A DNA stretch of 9,597 bases from Fidelibacterota bacterium. GTDB lineage: Bacteria; Fidelibacterota; UBA2242; JAFGTP01. The notes beneath the pieces are model-generated. The model was not told the DNA's origin and searched no databases. It saw nothing but the letters and a program-made list of their open reading frames with translations. Shown here one piece after another: positions 1 to 7,527 of the stretch. The stretch is taken from assembly GCA_029939785.1 (NCBI GenBank), contig JAOZSG010000046.1, positions 4,025-13,621 of the forward strand. The letters run 5' to 3'. The position numbers and the translations under genes are program-made. Numbering within the stretch: position 1 is the first letter of the stretch; every line of letters begins with the position of its first letter.

Positions 1-169
1 AATCTTTGTATTTCCCTTCAATACTAAAATTATATTTATTATCAACTTGTGATATCAATGTACATCTATTATCGTCGAGTATTTTCTGTGCTTTCCGCAG
101 TATTGAGTTATCTTTAATATGATTATTAATAATCTCACTTTCTGAAAGAAAATCATATTGAGTAGTCAT
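1..169 (-). CDS. N-terminal fragment of an unidentified protein, possibly SWIM/SNF2-helicase-associated
   Basis: An open frame starts at ATG (169-167) and runs off the left edge after 56 complete codons, beginning MTTQYDFLSE. The upstream sequence AAAGGAATTTTAC places a good Shine-Dalgarno about seven bases before this ATG, which supports the start. Residues 23-56 (from ILRKAQKILDDNR to SIEGKYKD) resemble the opening of SWIM zinc-finger or SNF2-helicase-associated proteins: a repeated-turn pattern of x-G/A-x-x-Y/I-x-x-x-G/N-R-V/C, a short beta segment, then V/I-x-G-x-Y. That resemblance is recalled from memory and rests on a short, weakly conserved stretch. No zinc ligands or helicase motifs are in the window. 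Being coding is fairly sure; the family is a guess. It lies beyond the palindrome that ends the ribulokinase gene and so is probably a separate transcription unit. Confidence 0.55.
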   Translation of the reverse strand, partial: MTTQYDFLSESEIINNHIKDNSILRKAQKILDDNRCTLISQVDNKYNFSIEGKYKD

Positions 170-248
170 GTAAAATTCCTTTATAAATTCATAGTTGTTG
201 ATTTAATAAAAAACTACCGGTTTTTCAAAACACAATTTACTCTTGTAT

Positions 249-267
249 AACAATTTTTCAAATTGTT
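249..267 (-). repeat. Small AT-rich hairpin next to the 28-bp palindrome
   Basis: Bases 249-256 (AACAATTT) and 260-267 (AAATTGTT) are exact reverse complements with a three-base loop. The hairpin sits directly beyond the larger palindrome in the direction of ribulokinase transcription, one base away. It has only one G-C pair per arm end region and would be weak in RNA. It may assist termination of the ribulokinase transcript, or may be a chance structure in AT-rich DNA. Confidence 0.35.
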
Positions 268-268
268 T

Positions 269-296
269 AAAACGTTTCATTGCAATGAAACGTTTT
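269..296 (-). terminator. 28-bp perfect palindrome after ribulokinase; likely terminator, possibly an operator
   Basis: Two 14-base arms (AAAACGTTTCATTG and CAATGAAACGTTTT) are perfectly complementary. In RNA they would form a stem of about 12 bp with a TGCA loop. It begins six bases past the ribulokinase stop codon, the usual place for an intrinsic terminator. The T tract is best on the plus strand (293-299). On the minus strand only the four T of the stem edge follow, before AAACAATTTG, so termination of minus transcripts would be imperfect and the element may work in both directions. An alternative reading is a regulator site: each arm contains ATGAAACGTTTT, close to LacI-family operators built around AACGTT, with core centres 18 bp apart, upstream of the gene starting at 169. 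Confidence 0.6.
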
Positions 297-301
297 TTTC
301 T

Positions 302-1945
302 TTATCCTTTAAGTTTATATAATTCCTTTATAACTGAATTTTCATCTCTTCCAAAAATATCTACAAGTTTTTTATACTGTTCATATAATTTATTGTAAGA
401 TTTATTTTTTTCAATATTTGGTGTCACTACTTTTACTGGAGGTTCGACCATTTTTTCAACAGCATCAGAAATAGTTGAATATTGATCAGCAGCAACAGCA
501 CCCAAAACAGCTGCTCCAAGAGCACTTGCCTGTTCAGATGCAGAAATTTCAATTGGCAAACCAATAATATCAGCATATATTTCCAATAACATTTGATTTT
601 TTGTCAAACCACCACCTGCACGTATTCGATCAATTTTCACTCCTTTTTCAGAAAAAAGTTCTATAATTACACGTGTTCCAAAAGCTGTTGCTTCAATCAA
701 CGCTCGATAGATTTCTTCTGGTTTTGTGTTCAATGTCAATCCCAGAATCATTCCAGAAAGATGAGCATCAACAAGTGGCGTTCTACAACCATTCCACCAA
801 TCAACAGCAAGCAAACCACTTTCACCAGGATTCAACTTTGATGCTTTTTCAGATAAAACATCATGAATGCTAACTCCACGTTCTTCTGCAATTTTTTGAT
901 ATTCTGCTGGCACATTATTATTTACAAACCACCCAAAAATATCACCAACAGCTGCCTGTCCTGCCTCATAACCATAATATCCCGGTACGATTCCATCTTC
1001 TACAACTCCGGAAATCCCATCTACTAATACTTCTTTATCTGACATCAACATATGACATGTGGATGTTCCCATAATCATAAACATTGTTCCCGGATCAGAA
1101 ACACCACCACCTATTGCTGCTGAGTGAGCATCTATTATTGGACCACCAACTGCTATATCACCACTAAGATTAAATTTTTCTTTCCATTCATTAGATAAGT
1201 TTCCAACTTTTTCGCCTGGTGCTACCATTGAACCACATAATTTATCATCATACAAGTTTTCAATAACTGGATTTAATGCTTTTAAATAATCTTTTGATGG
1301 ATAGCCATCTTTTTTGTGCCAAGTTCCTTTATATCCTGCAGCACAAGCATTTCTTGTAAGTTCTCCGGTGAGACGCCATATTATCCAATCTGATGCTTCT
1401 ACAAAATAATCTGCATTTTTATATATTTCCGGTGCTTCATCAACAATTTGCATCACTTTTGGAATTGCCCATTCTGAAGAGATAATATTTCCATATCTTG
1501 GTAAAAATGCTTCTCCCCTTTTCTCTGCAACTTCATTAGCGAAATCTGCCTGTTTCTGTGCAGCATGATGTTTCCATAATTTTACCCATGCATGAGGATT
1601 TTCTTTGTACTCATCTGTCATACACAATGGTGTACCATCTTTTTTCACAGGTAATATTGTACATGCAGTAAAATCAACACCAATTCCCACAATTTCTATT
1701 TCATCCTGATTAACCTGTTTCAAAACTTCTGCTATTGTTAACTCTACAGCATTTAAATAATCAATTGGATTTTGTAATGCCCAATCATTTGGAAGTTTTT
1801 TATCACTCCCCGGTAAATATTCATCTATTACGCTATCCCTATATTCATATGTTGCAACTGCATCAATTTTTCCAGTTTCAATATCAACCAAAACTGTTCG
1901 TTCTGATAATGTCCCATAATCTAGACCTAATACGTATTTTTTCAT
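302..1945 (-). CDS. araB: L-ribulokinase
   Basis: This is a FGGY-family sugar kinase of 547 residues that phosphorylates L-ribulose to L-ribulose 5-phosphate with ATP in the cytoplasm, a step of L-arabinose catabolism. Residues 6-21 (LGLDYGTLSERTVLVD) form the N-terminal phosphate-binding motif. The ribulokinase-type segments DFTACTILPV (91-100), WKHHAAQK (124-131), YGNIISSEW (151-159), MGTSTCHML (292-300), PGYYGYEAGQ (321-330) and DWWNGCR (382-388) all closely match AraB. The likely catalytic base is Asp272 in IIDAHS. The C-terminal FGGY signature region is GGGLTKNQMLLEIYAD (444-459). Length is normal for AraB. The ATG at 1945 follows AAAGGA with eight bases between. It is the last gene of the cluster, 119 bp after the GH38 gene. 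The usual partners araA and araD are not in the window. Ribulokinases can act on other ketopentoses, so the natural substrate could differ. Confidence 0.95.
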   Translation of the reverse strand: MKKYVLGLDYGTLSERTVLVDIETGKIDAVATYEYRDSVIDEYLPGSDKKLPNDWALQNPIDYLNAVELTIAEVLKQVNQDEIEIVGIGVDFTACTILPVKKDGTPLCMTDEYKENPHAWVKLWKHHAAQKQADFANEVAEKRGEAFLPRYGNIISSEWAIPKVMQIVDEAPEIYKNADYFVEASDWIIWRLTGELTRNACAAGYKGTWHKKDGYPSKDYLKALNPVIENLYDDKLCGSMVAPGEKVGNLSNEWKEKFNLSGDIAVGGPIIDAHSAAIGGGVSDPGTMFMIMGTSTCHMLMSDKEVLVDGISGVVEDGIVPGYYGYEAGQAAVGDIFGWFVNNNVPAEYQKIAEERGVSIHDVLSEKASKLNPGESGLLAVDWWNGCRTPLVDAHLSGMILGLTLNTKPEEIYRALIEATAFGTRVIIELFSEKGVKIDRIRAGGGLTKNQMLLEIYADIIGLPIEISASEQASALGAAVLGAVAADQYSTISDAVEKMVEPPVKVVTPNIEKNKSYNKLYEQYKKLVDIFGRDENSVIKELYKLKG

Positions 1946-1966
1946 TTTATGTCCTTTCTTATTATT

Positions 1967-2074
1967 TAGGCTATAGGCTGTAGGTGTTTAGGCTATAGGT
2001 AATTAATCAACCTACGATCTGGCTTACCTATAGTCTACAGCCTATCGACCTACAGCCTATTCCCCTACAGCCTA
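1967..2074. repeat. Intergenic array of CCTACAGCCTA / TAGGCTATAGG units in inverted orientation
   Basis: The gap between the GH38 and ribulokinase genes is almost entirely short degenerate units. The left part (1967-2000) has TAGGCTATAGG and TAGGCTGTAGG-like units. The right part (2027-2074) carries the reverse complement as CCTATAGTCTACAGCCTA, CCTACAGCCTA and CCTACAGCCTA. The two halves can pair as an imperfect long hairpin with a loop near 2001-2026. The rightmost unit reaches into the GH38 gene, so its last codons and TAG stop (AGG CTG TAG) lie inside the repeat. The other end stops about 20 bases before the ribulokinase start, leaving its Shine-Dalgarno free. It looks like a dispersed intergenic short repeat. 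Whether it stabilises, processes or attenuates the mRNA cannot be seen. Confidence 0.8.
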
Positions 2075-4851
2075 ATCCTCAAACTAACAATCTTCTTTTT
2101 CCCAATACTCAATTTCACACTATTATTTTTCACATCGAGTTCCTTAATAAGAAGTTCTTCCATTGTAATGATTTCAACTTTTTTGATTTCTATACCAAAA
2201 TTTATATTACATTTTATTTCACTATTTTTGGGATTATAAAGTCTAAGAATGTATCCATCATTATCTTCAGCAAGTTTGAAAGCACTTACTTGAGCACCAG
2301 CAGGTTCAATATTCAAAAAACTCATATCAGAAGACACTTCACCATCTGAAACTCCAGCCTGAATCGGAATTAATGGAGCAGTAAAAACTTCTGCAACTCC
2401 ATGTACATTTGCTTCACTCCAATCAGATTCATGAGGATAAATAATATATTCAAATTCATGATGTCCAGGAGATTGCGATTTTTTCATTTCCGGGTGAGTT
2501 TCCCATCTATAACTTACAGTTGTGAGATTTATTTCATACGCTCTTAACAATGTAATACCAATTGTTCGTTCAGCATCATCACTAACCTGATATTCACGTA
2601 AACCTTTATTGATAATTGCTAATCCGTTTTTTCCATCGCTTAAGTCAACAAAACGTTGCATTGGAAATGTTGCATTTGTTCCACCAAACCAAGGACTTGA
2701 TTCAGTATATTCGATTTCTCTTTCCACAACATCAAATGGTGTTTCAACATTACATACATTTGTATTTTTGAGATGTGTTGGAAACATTACACGTAATCGA
2801 TGATTTTCAGAAACATTATCAAAACTTGTTTTTACTTCAACATATTTGCTATCTTTTTTCAAAGTAATTAACGATGATATTTCGATTTCTGTTGTAGCAT
2901 CACTTCGTTTCGTACTACTGCTAATTCCGTCGAGACGTTGCCATTTATCTTCACCATTACCATCAATTCCTGATGGAATAGTCATTCTGTAATTGATACG
3001 ATAAGTTGTCTGATTTGCACCATTTTCCATTAACGCAACAGAAACAAATTGAGAATGCGATGTAATGATTTCATCCATTGTAGGTTCAATATGCATCCAT
3101 GCATGTCCGGCTTCACCACTATCTTCAAAATAATGTAATCCGGAATATACATTTCCTGTTTTTTTGTTCTTTATAGTCAATGTACCGTCAGATTCAATGT
3201 GAACATGGATATGTTTATTTTCCATTGCATTGCTACCACAAACAAGTCCTTTACTGTTTTTATCTTCAGCATTTTTCAATATATAAGTTGTATATCCAAA
3301 AGCAGGAATATCTTTGGCTTCAAAACGAACAATTAGTTGTTCAGTATTCATCATCAATGTTGCTTCTCTTGGGTGATTTACTACTACAAAGTTTGGTTTT
3401 CTGCTACTGATTTGTAATGGGAAAATTTCTTTTGTATTGATTTTTTCTAATTCATAATTACCAGATTTTTTTTCAATCGGAACTTCAATCACAGCAGTAA
3501 TAACTTCTGTTCGTGGAGTTGGTGACGAATTATAAACAGTAACAACAACATCATTATTATCTGTTTCAATTTTGATATTTGCTTGTAGATATTCCAAACT
3601 TCTTCTGATAATAGAATTTGTAATATTTTCTACTTGTTGAAGTCTATTCATCATATCATTTTCAATATCATCAACACCACTTCCGGCAATACTATCATGT
3701 GCATGACATTTCAATAATGTTTTCCATGCAATTTCAAATTGTTTTTCAGGATAATCATGTCCCAAAATATTTGCAAGTACTGCAAATGGTTCTGCCTGAC
3801 GTTGTAATTTATATTCAGCAATTGCATTTTTATATTTCATTCTTGAACGACTGGAAACTACATCACTATATAAATGAACTCTTCCATTTAATAATTTTGG
3901 TGTTCTACGTTCGCCTTTTAAAACTCTAAGATCTTTTGCTTCTTCTTTGATTTTTGCCATTACTTCCGGTAATGAACTATGCATAATTTCAGCATCATCG
4001 AGATATTTTTTTGCAGATTCGATAAGTTTCAATTCTACTTCATCTGCAATACTACTGTCATGTCCACTCATAAAAATCAATTTATTTGTTGTACAAACTG
4101 CTTTTTCTGCTTCAAATAATGCTTTCACGGATTTTTCTAAAACCGCTTCATCAAAATATGATTTCTCTTTAATAATTGAAAAATGATTATAACGACTTTC
4201 ATCATTTGCTATACGAAATGAAGTACCATCCTGCTGCCAATCATAAATTCTTTCTGCACTTGTTTTTCCTTTGATTACCGGTCTATAAACATTGTGATAA
4301 AAATTATATCTCGCTCCGGAACTTATTTGTGAAGCCAAAACCTGACTACCGTCTGCTGCTTCAAAAATGAATTCATTTTCAACCTCATCATGTGAAAGTC
4401 CATGATAAAATAACATAGTATCTATTCCAAAACCCTTATATAATTGTGGCATCTGCGAATTTTGACCATAACCAAATGGAGTATATCCTACCTTCATAAC
4501 ACCCCCGAAGGAGTGTGCAACCTTATGTCCGATTAATAAATTCCTAACTAAAGATTCACCATTGATAATGAAAGTTTCCGGATCTGTGTACCATGGACCA
4601 AGTAATAATCTTTTGTTTGCCACATGTTTTTCGATACGTTCTCTGTTTTCCGGACGTACCTCCAAATAATCTTCAACCGGAACTGTCTGCGAATCAAATA
4701 AAAATGATTTGTATTCTGAATTATTATCCAAAATATCTAATAGTTTGTCGATCATTTCAACCAACATATATCGAGTTTCCTGATAATTTGAAAGCCACTC
4801 TCTATCCCAGTGAGTGTTTGATACTACATGAATTTCATATTTTTTTGCCAC
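2065..4851 (-). CDS. GH38 alpha-mannosidase-like protein (MngB type) with substituted nucleophile
   Basis: This 928-residue protein aligns along its length with bacterial GH38 alpha-mannosidases such as E. coli MngB, which remove alpha-linked mannose using a divalent metal. The HxD metal motif is NTHWDREW (12-19; His14, Asp16). GPWYTDPE is at 85-92, the probable acid/base Asp265 is in SGHDSS, and the later metal ligand His385 is in CHAHDSIAG. A helical region follows at about 345-425, and beta-rich domains fill the rest. The family's nucleophile Asp, in the motif GYLPDSFG, is replaced by Phe126 in GYTPFGYG, without a gap. I recall a subgroup of GH38 proteins with similar motifs, so this may be an inherited variant rather than a dead gene. 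There is no signal peptide, so it should be cytoplasmic and act on imported sugars. The start is GTG, fixed by AAGGAG six bases upstream. The stop lies in the downstream repeat. Confidence 0.88.
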   Translation of the reverse strand: MAKKYEIHVVSNTHWDREWLSNYQETRYMLVEMIDKLLDILDNNSEYKSFLFDSQTVPVEDYLEVRPENRERIEKHVANKRLLLGPWYTDPETFIINGESLVRNLLIGHKVAHSFGGVMKVGYTPFGYGQNSQMPQLYKGFGIDTMLFYHGLSHDEVENEFIFEAADGSQVLASQISSGARYNFYHNVYRPVIKGKTSAERIYDWQQDGTSFRIANDESRYNHFSIIKEKSYFDEAVLEKSVKALFEAEKAVCTTNKLIFMSGHDSSIADEVELKLIESAKKYLDDAEIMHSSLPEVMAKIKEEAKDLRVLKGERRTPKLLNGRVHLYSDVVSSRSRMKYKNAIAEYKLQRQAEPFAVLANILGHDYPEKQFEIAWKTLLKCHAHDSIAGSGVDDIENDMMNRLQQVENITNSIIRRSLEYLQANIKIETDNNDVVVTVYNSSPTPRTEVITAVIEVPIEKKSGNYELEKINTKEIFPLQISSRKPNFVVVNHPREATLMMNTEQLIVRFEAKDIPAFGYTTYILKNAEDKNSKGLVCGSNAMENKHIHVHIESDGTLTIKNKKTGNVYSGLHYFEDSGEAGHAWMHIEPTMDEIITSHSQFVSVALMENGANQTTYRINYRMTIPSGIDGNGEDKWQRLDGISSSTKRSDATTEIEISSLITLKKDSKYVEVKTSFDNVSENHRLRVMFPTHLKNTNVCNVETPFDVVEREIEYTESSPWFGGTNATFPMQRFVDLSDGKNGLAIINKGLREYQVSDDAERTIGITLLRAYEINLTTVSYRWETHPEMKKSQSPGHHEFEYIIYPHESDWSEANVHGVAEVFTAPLIPIQAGVSDGEVSSDMSFLNIEPAGAQVSAFKLAEDNDGYILRLYNPKNSEIKCNINFGIEIKKVEIITMEELLIKELDVKNNSVKLSIGKKKIVSLRIRL

Positions 4852-4857
4852 TAATTT

Positions 4858-4863
4858 CTCCTT
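4858..4863 (-). promoter_or_regulatory. Shine-Dalgarno that fixes the GTG start of the GH38 gene
   Basis: On the minus strand AAGGAG lies six bases before GTG (4851-4849). The next in-frame codons give AKKYEIHVVSNTHWDREW, the normal beginning of a GH38 catalytic domain, and no ATG lies between. The 17-base leader containing it (plus-strand TAATTTCTCCTTTTTTT, 4852-4868) is identical to the leader of the DUF3830 gene at 8993-9009. Confidence 0.75.
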
Positions 4864-4869
4864 TTTTTG

Positions 4870-4936
4870 CCCGCTAATTACGCTAATAAACGCGAATTCT
4901 GTTATATTTATTCGTGTTATCCGAGTGATTAGCGGG
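4870..4936. repeat. REP-like imperfect inverted repeat between the GH3 and GH38 genes
   Basis: The left arm (4870-4897) starts CCCGCTAATTACGC and the right arm (4910-4936) ends GAGTGATTAGCGGG. The reverse complement of the left arm matches the right arm with a few mismatches and one gap, giving a stem of about 27 bp and a 12-base loop. It occupies most of the 94-bp gap, starting about ten bases after the GH3 stop and ending just before the GH38 Shine-Dalgarno. The TTCGTGTTATCCGTG / ATTAGCGG wording resembles widespread dispersed intergenic repeats of environmental bacteria. It lacks a proper T tract for minus transcripts and is therefore not a convincing terminator. It may set the relative mRNA levels of the two enzymes. 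Confidence 0.75.
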
Positions 4937-4945
4937 AAATATTTT

Positions 4946-7459
4946 TTATTTTATCTCAAACTTTTCTATCAATCGAATATCTCTTGAAGATGAACCAAGA
5001 ATAATTTCAAATTCACCTTTCTCAGCTACCCAACTTTTTGCTTTATCATCATAAAATGAAAATGATCTTTTATTCAATTCCATTGTTACTGTTTTCGATT
5101 CATCAGGTTTTAGATCAACTTTTGTAAATCCTTTTAATTCTTTTTCTGGACGATCCAAACTTGATTGAATATCTTTCACATATAACTGAACAATTTCACT
5201 ACCGGCAACTTTTCCAATATTTGTAATTTTTACAGAAACTTTTACAATATTATCTGTTGCCCAATTATCAGAAATTATTTTCATATCACTATATTTATAT
5301 TTTGTATAAGATAATCCAAAACCGAATGGGAATAATGGTTTCACATTTTTGGAATCATAATAACGATATCCAACATACAATCCCTCTTCCATAACTGCTT
5401 TATCTTTATCTTTTAAATATGAATCAAATGCAGGATTATCTTCATATTTTACAGGAAAAGTTACAGGAAGTTTTCCTGATGGATTGTAATCTCCAAAAAC
5501 AACATCAGCCATAGCGTTTCCGGTTTCCTGACCAAGATACCAGGCCTGTATTACTGCCGGAACATTATCTAACCATTTTATCATTGTGATAGGAGTTCCA
5601 CTATTGATAACTACAATAGTATTTTTATTTACTTTTGAAACAGCCTGAATCAATTCATCCTGAGCACCAGGCAGGTCCATATTTTCTCTATCAAATCCTT
5701 CGCCTTCCCAATCAGGACTCATACCAACAAATATCATTGCAACATCAGCCTTTTTTGCCAACTCAACTGCCTTTTTATCAAATACTTTTGCAGGTTTTTC
5801 CAATTGCCATTCAAGATGTACACTGGCATTATTTCCACCTTCATAATATTCAACCATGATATCATATTGTTTATCTTTTTCAACAACAACTTCAGCACTT
5901 TTCAATTTTGGCCCATGCATTCCCCAATTATTAACAACAAGCAAACCATCAATATAGAGATAACTTCCATCATTACTATTTGTACCGATACGGATTCTAC
6001 CAGTTTTGGGAGCAGTCAATTTTCCAGTCCAGCGAGCAGAAAATTTATCAGGATCAATTTTTGGATCAGGAGCATTTTGTCCCCAATTAAAATCGATATT
6101 TTCATCTATTCTGGTTACAACAGGATCACCTGACATTTTTTGATTATTAAAATACTCTGCCTTTAGACCATGTTCTCCATCTTTTGCATCAGGAGGAGTA
6201 AGATATTCAGAACCAATAATTGGAAAATCTGTTGCAGTAATTTCAGTTCCTTTATTATATAAAAGTTCAACATTATCGCCTAATTTATTTTTCAAACCAT
6301 CTATTGGAGATACAGAATAAAATGGAATAACTTCAGAACTTCCACCACCACCAACACGATTGATAGCAGCATTTGGTCCAATTACAGCAATTGTTTTAAT
6401 TTTATTTTTATCTAATGGTAAAACACTCTTGTCATTCTTTAACAATACAATTGCTTCACGTGCAGTTTGTGCTGCAATTTCACGATGTTCAGGAGTATCA
6501 ATTTCACCTTTTGGTAATGTAGTTGAATCTTCGAAAGCACCAATTTCAAAATAAACTGTCAGAATATTTTCAACTTTATCATCAATTTCTGATTCAGTTA
6601 CTTTACCATCTTTTACAGCTTGCAATAATTTATCATTGAAATATTTTGGTTTACCAGGCATTTCCAAATCCATTCCAGCTTTTGCCGGAGCAACTGTAGA
6701 ATGAGTTGCATCCCAGTCAGACATTACAAAACCTTCAAAGCCCCATTCTGTTCTCAAAATATCTGTCAATAAATATTTACTTGCCGTACAATGTTCACCA
6801 CGAAAACGATTATATGCAGCCATTACAGTCATAGGTTGAGTTTCTTTTACCACCATTTCAAATGCAGGCAAATAAATTTCACGTAATGCTCGTTCGCTCA
6901 ACTCTGCACTATAACTTCCTCGTGAAGATTCCTGATTGTTCAAAGCATAATGTTTCAATGATGTCGCCACTCTTTGAGATTCAACACCATTTACAAAATT
7001 GATTCCCATTCTTCCTGAAAGAAATGGATCTTCGGAATAACTTTCAAAATTTCGTCCACCAACTGGAATACGATGAATATTCACACAAGGTCCCAGTAAA
7101 ATATCACAATCTTTTGCACGTGCTTCTTTACCAATAGCAACACCGATTCGATACATCAAATCTTCGTTCCATGTGGCAGCCATTGCAACTCCGGTTGGAA
7201 ACGCTGTTCCTGGTTTATCACCAACACCATTTGGTCCGTTTAACATCTCTAATGAACGAATTCCAAGACGTTCAACAGCACTGCCAGCCATGCCATCTTT
7301 ACCACCAAGCAATTTGATTTTTTCTTTTAATGTTAAACGAGAAGTCAAATCAGCTGCACGTTCTCTGTCAGACAAATTTGGATTTTTATATTTTTCCGTT
7401 GTTGAACAGGAAAACATAATCAATACAATTAACATAAATAAAATTACTTTAAGTCTCAT
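4946..7459 (-). CDS. GH3 beta-glycosidase lipoprotein with PA14 domain
   Basis: This is a family 3 glycoside hydrolase of 837 residues, best described as a beta-glucosidase-like enzyme that removes a terminal beta-linked sugar by retention. Residues 1-18 form a lipoprotein signal: charged start, hydrophobic run, then MFSC with Cys18. No Asp follows the Cys, so outer-membrane sorting is possible. The N-terminal barrel (about 35-310) has RNFESYSEDP (136-145), LKHYALNNQ (168-176) and the nucleophile Asp248 in MSDWDA. The second domain is interrupted by a PA14 carbohydrate-binding module (about 430-555), and the acid/base Glu587 is in EGFDRENMDLPG, as in yeast KmBglI. An Fn3-like domain covers about 738-822. 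Where GH3 enzymes usually read xDGPxGxR, this one has LNGPNGVG (73-80), losing the substrate-binding Asp and an Arg, so glucose preference should not be assumed. The ATG follows AAAAGGA. The gene lies 68 bp after the dehydrogenase gene. Confidence 0.92.
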   Translation of the reverse strand: MRLKVILFMLIVLIMFSCSTTEKYKNPNLSDRERAADLTSRLTLKEKIKLLGGKDGMAGSAVERLGIRSLEMLNGPNGVGDKPGTAFPTGVAMAATWNEDLMYRIGVAIGKEARAKDCDILLGPCVNIHRIPVGGRNFESYSEDPFLSGRMGINFVNGVESQRVATSLKHYALNNQESSRGSYSAELSERALREIYLPAFEMVVKETQPMTVMAAYNRFRGEHCTASKYLLTDILRTEWGFEGFVMSDWDATHSTVAPAKAGMDLEMPGKPKYFNDKLLQAVKDGKVTESEIDDKVENILTVYFEIGAFEDSTTLPKGEIDTPEHREIAAQTAREAIVLLKNDKSVLPLDKNKIKTIAVIGPNAAINRVGGGGSSEVIPFYSVSPIDGLKNKLGDNVELLYNKGTEITATDFPIIGSEYLTPPDAKDGEHGLKAEYFNNQKMSGDPVVTRIDENIDFNWGQNAPDPKIDPDKFSARWTGKLTAPKTGRIRIGTNSNDGSYLYIDGLLVVNNWGMHGPKLKSAEVVVEKDKQYDIMVEYYEGGNNASVHLEWQLEKPAKVFDKKAVELAKKADVAMIFVGMSPDWEGEGFDRENMDLPGAQDELIQAVSKVNKNTIVVINSGTPITMIKWLDNVPAVIQAWYLGQETGNAMADVVFGDYNPSGKLPVTFPVKYEDNPAFDSYLKDKDKAVMEEGLYVGYRYYDSKNVKPLFPFGFGLSYTKYKYSDMKIISDNWATDNIVKVSVKITNIGKVAGSEIVQLYVKDIQSSLDRPEKELKGFTKVDLKPDESKTVTMELNKRSFSFYDDKAKSWVAEKGEFEIILGSSSRDIRLIEKFEIK

Positions 7460-7527
7460 TTTTTATCCTTTTTTTTATAAGGTAGAATTATTTTGATCTT
7501 TCTTCTTTATTAACATTCTGCTAATAA

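Noticed and set aside
593..873. Plus-strand open frames opposite the ribulokinase gene
   Set aside because: They lie fully antisense to well-conserved AraB sequence and encode low-complexity proteins without recognisable motifs. The same applies to the other plus-strand frames across the GH38 and GH3 genes.
1967..2074. Possible CRISPR array
   Set aside because: Units are about 11 bases, degenerate, in both orientations, and have no spacers of uniform length.
4474..4476. Phe126 of the GH38 protein as a sequencing error
   Set aside because: The frame is intact, surrounding residues are conserved, an Asp codon would need two base changes, and neighbouring motif positions also differ in a consistent way.
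4870..4936. Intrinsic terminator after the GH3 gene
   Set aside because: No T tract follows the stem on the minus strand, and the element ends directly before the next Shine-Dalgarno.
5804..6133. 109-residue plus-strand frame opposite the PA14 region
   Set aside because: It is antisense to a clear PA14 domain, rich in Ile, Ser, Thr and Phe as expected from the complement, and has no Shine-Dalgarno that I can see.
6170..6210. PA14 insert in the GH3 gene as a gene fusion artefact
   Set aside because: PA14 inserted in the second GH3 domain is a known architecture, as in KmBglI, and the acid/base motif follows in the expected place.
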